Origin: Pseudomonadota bacterium
GTDB lineage: Bacteria > Myxococcota_A > Polyangia > Polyangiales > Polyangiaceae
Reading direction: 5' to 3'
Assembly (NCBI GenBank): GCA_023411445.1
Contig: JAEYOT010000894.1
Location: forward strand, 1 to 8,448
DNA: 8,448 nt
Both the position numbers and the translations under genes were made by a program. This document shows, piece after piece, positions 1 to 6,373 of this stretch; positions within the stretch are counted from its first letter, which is position 1; the number at the start of each line of letters is the position of its first letter. The notes beneath the pieces are model-generated. The model saw only the letters and a program-made list of their open reading frames with translations, had not been told where the DNA came from and did not search any database.

Positions 1-2
1 CG

Positions 3-950
3 CTGCGTGAGCGTGGCTTCCGCTTGCGCGGCGACGCCGCCGGTCGCGCCGGTGCCCCGGCGGAGGTGCTGAGCGAGCTCCCGCCAGGGGCCGAGTTCGA
101 CTGGGCGCTGCTAGCTGTTCAGCCCCCGCAGGTCGAGGCGGCGGCGCAGAGCGTGCTGACGGCGCTCGCGCCGCGAGGCAAGCTGGTCTGTTTCCAGAAT
201 GGCCTGTGCGAAGAGCGCGTGGCGTCCTTCGCAGGAGCGGAGCGCGTCGTGGGCGGCGTGGTGGCGTGGGGCGCTTCAATGCTGGAGCCCGGCGTCTATG
301 AGCGCACCTCGGCCGGCGGCTTCTCGCTCGGTGTGTTACCGGGCGGCGACGCATCGAACCTGATGGAGCTGGCGCGGCTGCTGGAGGTGGTCGGCCCTGT
401 GACGATCACGGAGAACCTGGCGGGCGTGCGCTGGAGCAAGCTGGCCATCAATTGCGCCGTCTCGACGCTGGGCACGTTGGGCGGACAGCGCCTCGGGCAG
501 CTCCTCAAGCTGCGCTTCGTACGGCGCCTGGCGCTGGAGATCTTGACCGAGGTCGTGAGCGTCGCGCGCGCGGAGGGCGTCCGGCTCGAGAAGGTAGCCG
601 GAACGGTCGATCTGGAGTGGCTGGCGCTGGTGGGGGAGGAGCAGCGTAAGGCGTCGATGGCCCTGGCGACGAAGCACGCTTTGATGCTCGCGGTGGGCGC
701 GCGCTACCGTCGCATGCGCTCTTCCATGCTGGCAGCGTTGGAGCGCGGCCGGGAGCCGGCCGTGGACTTTTTGAATGGCGAGGTGGTGACCCGCGCGCCC
801 CGCTACGGGCTTTCGGTGCCGGTCAACACCCTGGCGCGGGAGCTGGTGTGGGCGGTGGCGCGCGGCGAGAAGGCATCGTCGCATGCGCTGCTGCGCGAGC
901 TCTACGACGGCACGCGACGCCTGGTTGACGATCCGGCGGCGCGCGCGTAA
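3..950 (+). CDS. Ketopantoate reductase-like protein (PanE/ApbA family), 5' end cut off by window
   Basis: The reading frame is open from the left edge (codon at position 3) to TAA at 948-950. The real start lies outside, and about 30-40 residues including the Rossmann GxGxxG motif are missing. The family reduces 2-dehydropantoate to pantoate with NADPH in pantothenate/CoA synthesis, in the cytoplasm. Visible hallmarks are FQNGL (asparagine matching E. coli N98), RWSKLAINC with a lysine at 438-440 and asparagine at 450-452 (K176 and N180), the SSM serine (S244), and VDFLNG followed by the SVPVNT segment typical of the C-terminal domain. One oddity: aligning SSM to DFLNG, the position of E. 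coli E256 is alanine (759-761) and D248 is also alanine. The protein may therefore be a paralogue with another substrate rather than the housekeeping PanE. Family confidence is high; reaction confidence is moderate. The SCO1-like gene follows after 9 bp, so the two may be cotranscribed, although their functions look unrelated. Confidence 0.85.
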   Translation: MRERGFRLRGDAAGRAGAPAEVLSELPPGAEFDWALLAVQPPQVEAAAQSVLTALAPRGKLVCFQNGLCEERVASFAGAERVVGGVVAWGASMLEPGVYERTSAGGFSLGVLPGGDASNLMELARLLEVVGPVTITENLAGVRWSKLAINCAVSTLGTLGGQRLGQLLKLRFVRRLALEILTEVVSVARAEGVRLEKVAGTVDLEWLALVGEEQRKASMALATKHALMLAVGARYRRMRSSMLAALERGREPAVDFLNGEVVTRAPRYGLSVPVNTLARELVWAVARGEKASSHALLRELYDGTRRLVDDPAARA

Positions 951-959
951 GCCCTCGCC

Positions 960-1544
960 GTGAGCCGAACGGCAATCAGAACCTCGCGTCGCGCGCTGCT
1001 GCTCAGCCTGGCCTGCTTCGCGCCCGGGTGCAGCAAGCCTCCGCCCGAGCTGGGGGACGTGGGCGCTTTCTCGCTCACGGATCAGCAAGGCCGCGCGGTG
1101 ACGGCGGAGAGCCTGCGCGGCAGCGTGTGGGCCGCGGCGTTCATGTTTACGCGCTGCCCCACGGTGTGCCCGCGCATCACGCGGCGCATGCGCGAGCTGC
1201 AGAAGCAAGCAGCCGCCCAAGGAGTGCCGCTGCAGCTCGTGAGCTTCAGCGTGGATCCGGAGCACGACACGCCTGCCGTTCTCGCCGCCTACGCCAAGCA
1301 GTACGAGGCGGACCTGACCAATTGGCGCTTTCTCACCGGAGACATCGAGGTGCTCCGCAAGACGTCCGAGCAAGGCTTCAAGCTGGCGCTGGAAGGCAAG
1401 CCCACGCCCGGCGCTGAGCACTTCGGGCTCTTCCACGGCTCGCACTTGGTGCTGGTCGACGCTGCCGGCAAAGTGCGCGGCTACTACCGCACGTCGGAAG
1501 ACGAGCAGTTGACGCAGCTGCTCAAAGACGCTGCCGCGCTATAG
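960..1544 (+). CDS. SCO1/SenC/PrrC-family copper-binding lipoprotein
   Basis: This 194-residue protein belongs to the SCO family of thioredoxin-fold proteins. Members deliver copper to the CuA site of cytochrome c oxidase or act as thiol-disulfide reductases on the outer face of the inner membrane. The N-terminus has arginines at 10-11, a hydrophobic stretch (12-20) and a lipobox-like APGC with cysteine 24, so a lipid-anchored exported protein is predicted. The copper motif CPTVC is at 66-70. The third ligand is expected at His159, eight residues before an aspartate in the LVLVD strand, the usual SCO spacing. FSVDPEHDTP (96-105) is another SCO hallmark. The GTG start at 960 puts the signal peptide at the right length; no clear ribosome binding site precedes it. 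It lies 9 bp after the PanE-like gene. No oxidase subunits are visible nearby, so its partner is unknown. Family call is firm; role in oxidase assembly is by homology. Confidence 0.92.
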   Translation: MSRTAIRTSRRALLLSLACFAPGCSKPPPELGDVGAFSLTDQQGRAVTAESLRGSVWAAAFMFTRCPTVCPRITRRMRELQKQAAAQGVPLQLVSFSVDPEHDTPAVLAAYAKQYEADLTNWRFLTGDIEVLRKTSEQGFKLALEGKPTPGAEHFGLFHGSHLVLVDAAGKVRGYYRTSEDEQLTQLLKDAAAL

Positions 1545-1600
1545 TGCGCTTCACGATGAGCCGTCAGCGGTCGTTTCGCTGCGCTACCGTGTCAAGAAGT

Positions 1601-1614
1601 AGCCCGAGCGGGCT
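1601..1614 (-). terminator. Hairpin at the 3' end of the desaturase gene
   Basis: AGCCCG (1601-1606) and CGGGCT (1609-1614) are perfect inverted repeats that overlap the desaturase stop codon by one base. On the minus strand the hairpin is followed by ACTTCTT, a weak pyrimidine tail, so it could serve as an intrinsic terminator for the desaturase. The rest of the 69-bp convergent gap contains one more small hairpin (CAGCG 1565-1569 / CGCTG 1577-1581) without a T-run, which might act for the SCO1-like gene. Both are short, and a chance occurrence at this GC content is possible. Confidence 0.35.
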
Positions 1615-2411
1615 CACTCCGCGGCGACCGGCGCTTCGGTCTCGGCTTCGCTCTCGGGGCGACGGGGGTAGCGCATGCGCTGCGGCGTCGCGATCTCGAT
1701 GATGCCGAGCTTGTCCAGCAGCACGATGACCGGGTACGTCGGATCGAGCTCGAAGCGACGAGCCGCGAAGTTGGGGCTCATCGAGAACTCGTGGTGGTTG
1801 TTCTGGAACAGCTCACCGGCGGTGAGAAAGTCGAAGAACAGCGTGTTACGCGAGACGTCCTTGCTCTCGTAGTTGCGGTAGCCGTACTTGTGACCGCACC
1901 AGTTGACGATGGCGCCGTGGATCGGCCCCATGATGAAGTGCGCAGGGAGCAAAGCGAACAGCCAGGGGCTGGTGGCAAACTTCACGTAGAACGCCGTGTA
2001 GGCAGCGACCCACGCTAGGCGCGCCACCCAATTCTGACCGAGCTTCTCCAGCGCCGGCCAAGAAGGCAAGTTGCCCTCGAAGCGCGGCTCGGGCGCCTCA
2101 CGGTAGTACGCGAAGGCGTCGTAGCGCTTCTTCGTGGCCAGCATCATCGTAAAGACGTTCTTGTAGAAGACCGGCGAGTGCGGATCCTTCTCCGTGTCGC
2201 TGTACGCGTGATGCATGCGATGCAAGATCGCGTAGCCGCGCGGTGACAAGAAGCTCGAGCCCTGCGCCACGTACGTGAGCAAGAAGAAGAAGCGCTCCCA
2301 CCCCTTGGACATGCGGAACTGCTGGTGAGCTCCGTAGCGGTGCAAGAAGAAGGTCTGCATGAAGACCGACAGCTGCCAGTGGACGACGAAGAAGACCAAT
2401 ACGGGGAGCAT
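1614..2411 (-). CDS. Membrane fatty acyl (delta-9-type) desaturase
   Basis: This 265-residue integral membrane di-iron desaturase (fatty acid desaturase type 1) introduces a double bond into acyl chains using O2 and an electron donor, for membrane lipid unsaturation. All three histidine boxes are present: HRYGAH (24-29), HRMHH (64-68) and NNHHEF (204-209). NWCGHKYGYRNY (170-181) supplies the extra histidine typical of stearoyl-CoA-desaturase-like enzymes. Hydrophobic stretches lie at about 2-22, 41-55, 132-148 and 150-165. The short N-terminus, the HRMHHAYSDTEKDPHSP block and the C-terminal DPTYPVI strongly recall, from memory, acyl-CoA desaturases common in Bacteroidetes. The ATG at 2411 is the first good start, as an in-frame TAG lies 27 bases upstream. 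The last 15 or so residues are an acidic, alanine-rich tail. No ferredoxin or reductase gene is adjacent. It is transcribed away from purE across a shared 123-bp gap. Acyl substrate (CoA, ACP or lipid) and regiochemistry cannot be read from sequence. Confidence 0.93.
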   Translation of the reverse strand: MLPVLVFFVVHWQLSVFMQTFFLHRYGAHQQFRMSKGWERFFFLLTYVAQGSSFLSPRGYAILHRMHHAYSDTEKDPHSPVFYKNVFTMMLATKKRYDAFAYYREAPEPRFEGNLPSWPALEKLGQNWVARLAWVAAYTAFYVKFATSPWLFALLPAHFIMGPIHGAIVNWCGHKYGYRNYESKDVSRNTLFFDFLTAGELFQNNHHEFSMSPNFAARRFELDPTYPVIVLLDKLGIIEIATPQRMRYPRRPESEAETEAPVAAE

Positions 2412-2534
2412 GGGCGGCTCGAAAATTACCGACTACCGTCCGTCATGGAGGTCATTCTTTAGTCATTTGGGCCGCTTAGCGCAGTGCGGCGAAGCGGTCG
2501 TGGCGGTCTGGCGCCGGTTGCGCAAATCGGCGAA
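2412..2534. promoter_or_regulatory. Divergent promoter region between desaturase and purE, with three GTCAT repeats
   Basis: This 123-bp gap should hold the promoters for both the desaturase (leftward) and purEK (rightward). It is locally less GC-rich around 2420-2470. The pentamer GTCAT occurs three times in direct orientation at 2442-2446, 2451-2455 and 2462-2466, spaced 9 and 11 bp apart, which could be a binding site for a regulator. A TAATTT element on the minus strand (2428 down to 2423) lies 11 bases before the desaturase ATG and could be a -10 box. No convincing -35 partner was found for it. No purine riboswitch fold was recognised. Confidence 0.3.
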
Positions 2535-3074
2535 ATGGCTAAAGTGCGCGCTCCTCTCGTGTCCCCCAGCGTAGAAGCAGCGGAAAAAAAGCCCCTCGTG
2601 GGCGTGATCATGGGTTCTTCCAGCGATTGGGAGACGCTCCGTCACGCTGCGGAAACCCTCGCGGAGCTAGGAGTCGCGCACGAAGTGAAGGTCGTGTCCG
2701 CCCACCGGACGCCTGACCTCATGTTCGAATACGCCTCCACTGCAGAGGAGCGCGGGCTTGAGGTCATCATCGCCGGCGCTGGCGGCGCTGCGCACCTACC
2801 TGGCATGGTCGCTGCCAAAACGGTGCTGCCGGTGCTCGGCGTACCGGTACAGAGCCAGGCTCTCAGCGGGATGGACTCGCTCCTCTCCATCGCGCAGATG
2901 CCGGCGGGAATTCCGGTGGGAACGTTGGCTATCGGCAAGGCGGGCGCGACCAACGCCGCGCTGCTCGCCGCGGCGATGCTCGGCGGCAAGTACCCCGAGA
3001 TCCGCCGCGCTCTGCACGCCTTCCGTCGAGCTCGCACTCAAGCCGTGCTCGACAAACCCGATCCTCGCCCGTAG
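2535..3074 (+). CDS. purE: N5-carboxyaminoimidazole ribonucleotide mutase (class I PurE)
   Basis: PurE converts N5-CAIR to CAIR in de novo purine synthesis, using the product of PurK, whose gene follows 8 bp downstream. The 179-residue protein shows all class I motifs: GSSSDW (27-32), SAHRTP (55-60) with the catalytic-site histidine 57, [12 protein letters not shown] (80-91), and the long GVPVQS...[10 protein letters not shown] block (102-141) that binds the ribonucleotide. A short arginine-rich C-terminal helix follows. The PurK neighbour and bacterial class I sequence argue for mutase activity rather than the class II direct AIR carboxylase. The start is uncertain. ATG 2535 gives a roughly 20-residue leader before the core. 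The frame is also open upstream to a GTG at 2484, and other GTG codons exist downstream at 2544 and 2559. No strong ribosome binding site decides between them. Seven consecutive A residues at 2584-2590 encode part of the leader. Confidence 0.95.
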   Translation: MAKVRAPLVSPSVEAAEKKPLVGVIMGSSSDWETLRHAAETLAELGVAHEVKVVSAHRTPDLMFEYASTAEERGLEVIIAGAGGAAHLPGMVAAKTVLPVLGVPVQSQALSGMDSLLSIAQMPAGIPVGTLAIGKAGATNAALLAAAMLGGKYPEIRRALHAFRRARTQAVLDKPDPRP

Positions 3075-3082
3075 CGCGCACC

Positions 3083-4207
3083 ATGTCGAGGCGAAGCAGG
3101 GCCCCCAGCACGCTCGGCGCTCGCGTCGGAGTGCTCGGCGCAGGGCAGCTCGGACGCATGCTGGGCATCGCCGCGCGCAACCTGGGGCTCGAGCCGTGCT
3201 TCCTCGACCCCACGGCTGGCTCGCCGGACGCCGCGGTGGGCGAGTTGACCGTGAGCGACTACTCCGACGCGAGCGCGCTCGCGCGGCTGGCTACAGCGGA
3301 CGTCGTCACGTTCGAGTTCGAGAACGTGCCGGTCGAGGCGGTGCGGGCGCTGGAGCAGCAAACCCAGGTGTTTCCGGGCTCGCGCGCCCTCGAGGTAGCT
3401 CAAGATCGCCTGAACGAGAAGGAGTGCTTTCGCTCGCTCGGCATCGGCACTCCGGCGTTCGAAGCGGTCGAGTCTTGGGCCGAGCTCGAGGCCGCGCTGG
3501 GCCGCGTCGGGCTGCCGGCGGTGCTGAAGACGCGCCGGCTCGGCTACGACGGCAAAGGTCAGGCGGTGCTGCGCGATCTCGCGGGGGCGCGCGCAGCGTT
3601 CGAGCGGCTGGGTAAGGCTCCGCTGATCCTGGAAGGCTTCGTGAGGTTTCAGCGCGAGCTCAGCATCGTGGCGGTGCGCGGCAGGGGAGGGGAGACCGCG
3701 TGCTACCCGCTGGTGGAGAACCACCACCGTGAGGGCATCCTCCGCAAGACGCTGGCGCCGGCGCCGCACGTGACCGCTTCGCTGCAGGCCCAGGCCGAGC
3801 AGCACGTTCAGAAGCTCCTCACGCGCCTGGACTACGTGGGAGTGCTAGCGCTCGAGCTGTTCGAGGTGGACGGCGCGCTGCTGGCGAACGAGATCGCGCC
3901 GCGCGTGCACAACACCGGTCATTTCACGATCGAAGGCGCCGGCACTAGCCAGTTCGAGAATCACCTGCGCGCGATCTTGGGTTTGCCCTTGGGCAGCACG
4001 AAAGTGCGCTCGCCCAGCGCCATGCTCAACCTGATTGGGGCCGCGCCGGACGAGGCGGCGCTCTTGGCCGTGCCGGACGCTCACCTGCACTGGTACGGCA
4101 AGGAGCCGCGGCCTGGGCGCAAGGTCGGTCACGTCACGGTGCTGGCCGAGGATTTTGCGACGCTCGCGCTGCGCGTGGCGGAGCTCGAGCGCGTCATCGG
4201 CCAGTAG
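3083..4207 (+). CDS. purK: N5-carboxyaminoimidazole ribonucleotide synthase (PurK)
   Basis: PurK is an ATP-grasp enzyme that carboxylates AIR with ATP and bicarbonate to give N5-CAIR, the PurE substrate. The 374 residues are a normal family length. In order they show the N-terminal nucleotide-fold loop GAGQLGRML (19-27), FEFENVP (77-83), the ATP-grasp segments KTRRLGYDGKGQ (149-160), EGFVRFQRELS (184-194) and YPLVENHHREGIL (208-220). The metal- and AIR-binding region NEIAPRVHNTGHFTIEGA runs from 269 to 286, followed by SQFENHLRAILGLPLG (289-304). The C-terminal domain ends in the WYGKEPRPGRKVGHVT element (337-352). About ten arginine/serine-rich residues precede the first strand. ATG 3083 is 8 bp after the purE stop, so the two form an operon. 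No ribosome binding site is obvious, which fits translational coupling. No residue expected in the active site appears to be missing. Confidence 0.96.
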   Translation: MSRRSRAPSTLGARVGVLGAGQLGRMLGIAARNLGLEPCFLDPTAGSPDAAVGELTVSDYSDASALARLATADVVTFEFENVPVEAVRALEQQTQVFPGSRALEVAQDRLNEKECFRSLGIGTPAFEAVESWAELEAALGRVGLPAVLKTRRLGYDGKGQAVLRDLAGARAAFERLGKAPLILEGFVRFQRELSIVAVRGRGGETACYPLVENHHREGILRKTLAPAPHVTASLQAQAEQHVQKLLTRLDYVGVLALELFEVDGALLANEIAPRVHNTGHFTIEGAGTSQFENHLRAILGLPLGSTKVRSPSAMLNLIGAAPDEAALLAVPDAHLHWYGKEPRPGRKVGHVTVLAEDFATLALRVAELERVIGQ

Positions 4208-4236
4208 CGCGTCTGCCGCTCGCTGGCCCCTCGCGC

Positions 4237-5379
4237 TCACTTGGCGTCTTTGGCGGACGGACCGAGCAGCGTGCCGCACATGGTCTTGCAGCGAGTGTCC
4301 TTGTCGGCGCAGGTGCACTTGCCCTGCTTCTTCTTCTCGAGCGCCTCTTTCATCTCGGCGACGGTGAAGCCCGCCGTGCGCTCGACGCGCTCCCACTTCC
4401 AGTTCTCTTTGCGCTGCTTGGCGGTGAGCGGCTCCGTGGGCTTGCCGTCCGCCTCGGCGCAGCAACGGAAGCCGAGGAAGTAGTAATAAAACCCCTCGTC
4501 GTGGGTGTAGATCTTGGGGCGGCACTGGTTGCGGACGCCCTTGTACCAAGGCCCGCCGCTGTGGATGCTGTCGTACTTTCCCTTGAAGCCGGGCTCGTTG
4601 AAGCTCTCGCTCTGGACGACCTCGTCGGTGTTGCCAGGTAGATCCGCCACGCCGTAGGGGCTCACGCACTCCGGCTGGCTGCCGTTCGGGACGCCCTTCC
4701 ACAGCCGGGCCAGCTCGGCCGGATCCCGCGCCGCGACCTTTTTCATGTCCGGCGAATCCCACTCCATGTCCCCGTGGCACTTGTTGGTGTCGCGCACGTA
4801 GCCGTAGGGGAAGGGCAACATGTCCGGACCTTCGCAGGCCATGGTCCACTCGCTCTCGGTGCACATGCGTTTGCCGACAGCTGCGCATTTCACCTGCGCT
4901 TGGTGAAACCGGTTCATCACCTCGGAGCGCGCGCCCTTCTCGTTGGGCCAGGTGTACGTGTCCATGCAGAAGCGCTTCTTCACCTTCTGCCCGACGCAGG
5001 TGCTCTTGGGCTCGAACTCCTCGCACACGTCCTTGTTGTTGGACTTGTCGTGCCACTGCTTGATGCACTTGTGCTCGACCTTGGTGCAGTACTCGCCGTC
5101 CACGAGCTGCATGCCCTCGGGGCAGGCCTCGTCGTCACCCTCTGCGGAGCTCTTGTTGGCGATTTTTTGCGGCTTTTCTGGAGCCTTCTTCGGCGCGGCT
5201 TGCCCCGCTGAGGGAGCGGCCGCCGGCTCCGCCTGGCTGCTGTCGCCGCTCGCCAGCGGAGGCGGGGCGCTCACGCTCGGCGCCGGCTCGGCCACCAAGA
5301 CAGGCTCCGGACGCGCTCCCGAGCCACCGCAGGCGACGTAGGCGAGATAGACGAATCCCAAAGCGAAGGCGCGACGCAT
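4237..5379 (-). CDS. Cysteine-rich lipoprotein with FGE/SUMF1-like fold, probably non-catalytic
   Basis: This 380-residue protein starts with a short signal peptide ending at Cys17 (LAYVAC), suggesting lipid attachment, although tyrosine at -3 is atypical. Residues 18-80 are a Pro/Ala/Ser-rich linker. Residues 85-310 resemble the formylglycine-generating enzyme/EgtB/PvdO fold: FCMDTY (137-142), GKRMCTESEW (169-178), FPYGY (190-194), GVADLPGNTDEVV (243-255), GGPWYKG (275-281) and GFRCC (303-307). The catalytic cysteine pair of true FGE is not visible: after GGPW there is lysine where the first cysteine is expected, and only one cysteine (286) near the second. The protein has 18 cysteines besides the lipid one and ends in a lysine-rich helix and a CTC-C-C tail (355-368). 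I recall similar secreted proteins from myxobacteria, of unknown function. ATG 5379 is preferred because the lipobox follows at once. The frame is open to 5538, but that would overlap the divergent phosphoesterase gene. It is convergent with purK, 29 bp apart. Confidence 0.8.
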   Translation of the reverse strand: MRRAFALGFVYLAYVACGGSGARPEPVLVAEPAPSVSAPPPLASGDSSQAEPAAAPSAGQAAPKKAPEKPQKIANKSSAEGDDEACPEGMQLVDGEYCTKVEHKCIKQWHDKSNNKDVCEEFEPKSTCVGQKVKKRFCMDTYTWPNEKGARSEVMNRFHQAQVKCAAVGKRMCTESEWTMACEGPDMLPFPYGYVRDTNKCHGDMEWDSPDMKKVAARDPAELARLWKGVPNGSQPECVSPYGVADLPGNTDEVVQSESFNEPGFKGKYDSIHSGGPWYKGVRNQCRPKIYTHDEGFYYYFLGFRCCAEADGKPTEPLTAKQRKENWKWERVERTAGFTVAEMKEALEKKKQGKCTCADKDTRCKTMCGTLLGPSAKDAK

Positions 5380-5487
5380 GGGCGACCCTAACCACAAAAC
5401 GCCGAGCGAGGAAAGGAAGCTCACGCTCAGCGCCGTGGCCCAAGCCTTGCTCGAGCGGAGCGTGGGTATCATGATGCGAGGCTGTCC
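5380..5487. promoter_or_regulatory. Divergent gap between the lipoprotein and phosphoesterase genes, with a TAGGGT -10-like element
   Basis: On the minus strand TAGGGT occupies 5390 down to 5385, and the ATG of the lipoprotein gene begins six bases after it. A transcript starting at the normal distance from a -10 box would begin at or next to the start codon, which implies leaderless translation. The same 10-mer, CGACCCTAAC on the plus strand (5383-5392), recurs at 7558-7567 upstream of the PgpA-like gene. No clear -35 hexamer was found. For the rightward gene, GAGG at 5478-5481 sits six bases before ATG 5488 and is a plausible ribosome binding site. Confidence 0.4.
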
Positions 5488-6186
5488 ATGCAGGTCGTTC
5501 GGCGCGTTGGCTTGATTGGGGACTTGCATGGCGAGCACGAGGCGCTCTCCTTCGTGCTCGAGCAGCTCCGGCGCCTCGGCGCGGAGACGCTACTGCAGGT
5601 AGGGGACATCGCGGACGGCCCCGGGAACCTCGACGAAAGCGTCAAGCTGCTGCAGCAAGAGAACGTGCTGGCCGTGCGTGGTAACCACGACCGCTGGCTC
5701 TTGGCCGGAACGGCCCGCGAGCTTCCTCACGCCACGCAGCTCTTCGACGTGAGCGCGGAGACGCGCGCCTACCTCACCGGCTTGCCGAGCACGCGCGAGT
5801 TCCGCTCACCGCGCGGCAACGTGCTTCTGTGCCATGGCCTGGGCACGAACGACATGGTGGGCGTCAAGCCCGACCACGAAGGCTACGACCTCGCGTGCAA
5901 CACCGAGCTACAGACGTTGATCGCCGAGCGACGTTATCGCTTCGTCCTGAACGGACACACGCACCGCGCGATGCTGCGCACGTTTGGGCCGCTGTCGATC
6001 GTGAACGCCGGCACGCTGCACCGTGATTACGAGCGCTCCTTTACTTACGTCGATTTTGAGCGCGGCGAGCTCGTTCGTTTCCGACACGCGGCGGGAATGC
6101 TGCCACGTGACCTTTCGGCGTGGACGGAAGAGCTTCAGGTACTAGCGGAATCTCCGTCCGAGCCATTTCGAGAGCCTTTCAGATGA
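5488..6186 (+). CDS. Calcineurin-type metallophosphoesterase (YfcE/MJ0936-like)
   Basis: The 232-residue protein carries the full dinuclear-metal phosphoesterase signature: GDLHG (11-15), GDIADG (39-44), GNHD (65-68), CHG (115-117) and GHTH (156-159). The expected metal ligands D12, H14, D40, N66, H116, H157 and H159 are therefore all present. It has no signal peptide or membrane segment and should be cytoplasmic. Small single-domain members of this family hydrolyse phosphodiesters or act on nucleotides and phosphoproteins. The real substrate cannot be inferred here, and the neighbours give no clear hint. The ATG at 5488 is supported by GAGG six bases upstream and by the first beta strand (RVGLIGD) beginning at residue 6. 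The tail after about residue 200 (SAWTEELQVLAES...) is outside the conserved core. It is transcribed divergently from the lipoprotein gene and is followed immediately by a hairpin. Confidence 0.92.
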   Translation: MQVVRRVGLIGDLHGEHEALSFVLEQLRRLGAETLLQVGDIADGPGNLDESVKLLQQENVLAVRGNHDRWLLAGTARELPHATQLFDVSAETRAYLTGLPSTREFRSPRGNVLLCHGLGTNDMVGVKPDHEGYDLACNTELQTLIAERRYRFVLNGHTHRAMLRTFGPLSIVNAGTLHRDYERSFTYVDFERGELVRFRHAAGMLPRDLSAWTEELQVLAESPSEPFREPFR

Positions 6187-6212
6187 CGCTGGGCTTAACT
6201 TCTGGCCCGGCG
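6187..6212 (+). terminator. Hairpin directly after the phosphoesterase stop codon
   Basis: The arms 6187-6194 (CGCTGGGC) and 6205-6212 (GCCCGGCG) pair over eight positions with one G-U wobble, around a 10-base AT-rich loop. The stem begins right after the TGA at 6184-6186. No T-run follows, so it is not a classical intrinsic terminator, but it may stabilise the 3' end or help Rho-dependent termination. Confidence 0.4.
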
Positions 6213-6225
6213 CGCCACTTGCATT

Positions 6226-6242
6226 CTTGAGTATCCCTCAAG
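6226..6242. promoter_or_regulatory. Inverted repeat CTTGAG-N5-CTCAAG (possible operator)
   Basis: CTTGAG (6226-6231) and CTCAAG (6237-6242) are perfect inverted repeats separated by TATCC. There is no T-tract, which argues against a terminator. The arms reappear in the 16-bp palindrome 45 bases downstream, which suggests that one dimeric regulator binds both. The sites lie upstream of the CDP-alcohol phosphatidyltransferase gene, which is the likely target if they are functional. Confidence 0.4.
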
Positions 6243-6286
6243 TAAACACATGCCTGCCGGCCGCACCCGCCTTTAGCGAAGATTTG

Positions 6287-6302
6287 TTGAGTCCGGACTC
6301 AA
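6287..6302. promoter_or_regulatory. Perfect 16-bp palindrome TTGAGTCCGGACTCAA (possible operator)
   Basis: TTGAGTCCGGACTCAA reads identically on both strands. It sits 71 bases before the ATG at 6374 in the only gap of the window longer than 125 bp. It shares the TTGAG...CTCAAG arms with the inverted repeat at 6226-6242, with the inner spacing longer by one base. The rest of the 187-bp gap contains a TC/T-rich patch (6339-6353), but no recognisable promoter hexamers, RNA gene or protein-coding signal was seen. Confidence 0.45.
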
Positions 6303-6373
6303 GGGGCTTGCGCGCCGTCAGTCGAGGTCCCATGTAGGCCTCATCTTTTTCTCGAGTCACCGAGCCGACGCAC

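Noticed and set aside
336..1445. Long minus-strand open frame of 369 codons
   Set aside because: It lies antisense to the PanE-like and SCO1-like genes and encodes an Arg/His/Ala/Gln-rich low-complexity product, typical of a GC-rich shadow frame. It has no recognisable motif.
2584..2590. Run of seven A residues near the purE start, a possible slippage site
   Set aside because: It encodes Lys-Lys in the non-conserved leader of an otherwise intact frame, and no alternative-frame product is evident.
2758..3615. Plus-strand open frame of 285 codons across purE/purK
   Set aside because: The arginine- and alanine-rich translation overlaps two unmistakable genes in another frame, so it is a shadow.
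3038..3805. Minus-strand open frame of 255 codons antisense to purK
   Set aside because: Its composition is typical of a frame shadow of a high-GC gene, and purK motifs on the other strand explain the region.
4208..4236. Possible bidirectional terminator between convergent purK and the lipoprotein gene
   Set aside because: The 29-bp gap contains no inverted repeat or T-run that I could find.
3845..5068. Minus-strand open frame of 407 codons
   Set aside because: It overlaps purK and the cysteine-rich lipoprotein gene in a different frame and has an Arg/His/Gln-rich composition without domains.
5380..5538. N-terminal extension of the cysteine-rich lipoprotein to an upstream ATG at 5538 or 5472
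   Set aside because: ATG 5379 is followed directly by a signal peptide and lipobox. The extension would bury that signal behind an additional hydrophobic segment, and the longest form overlaps the phosphoesterase coding sequence.
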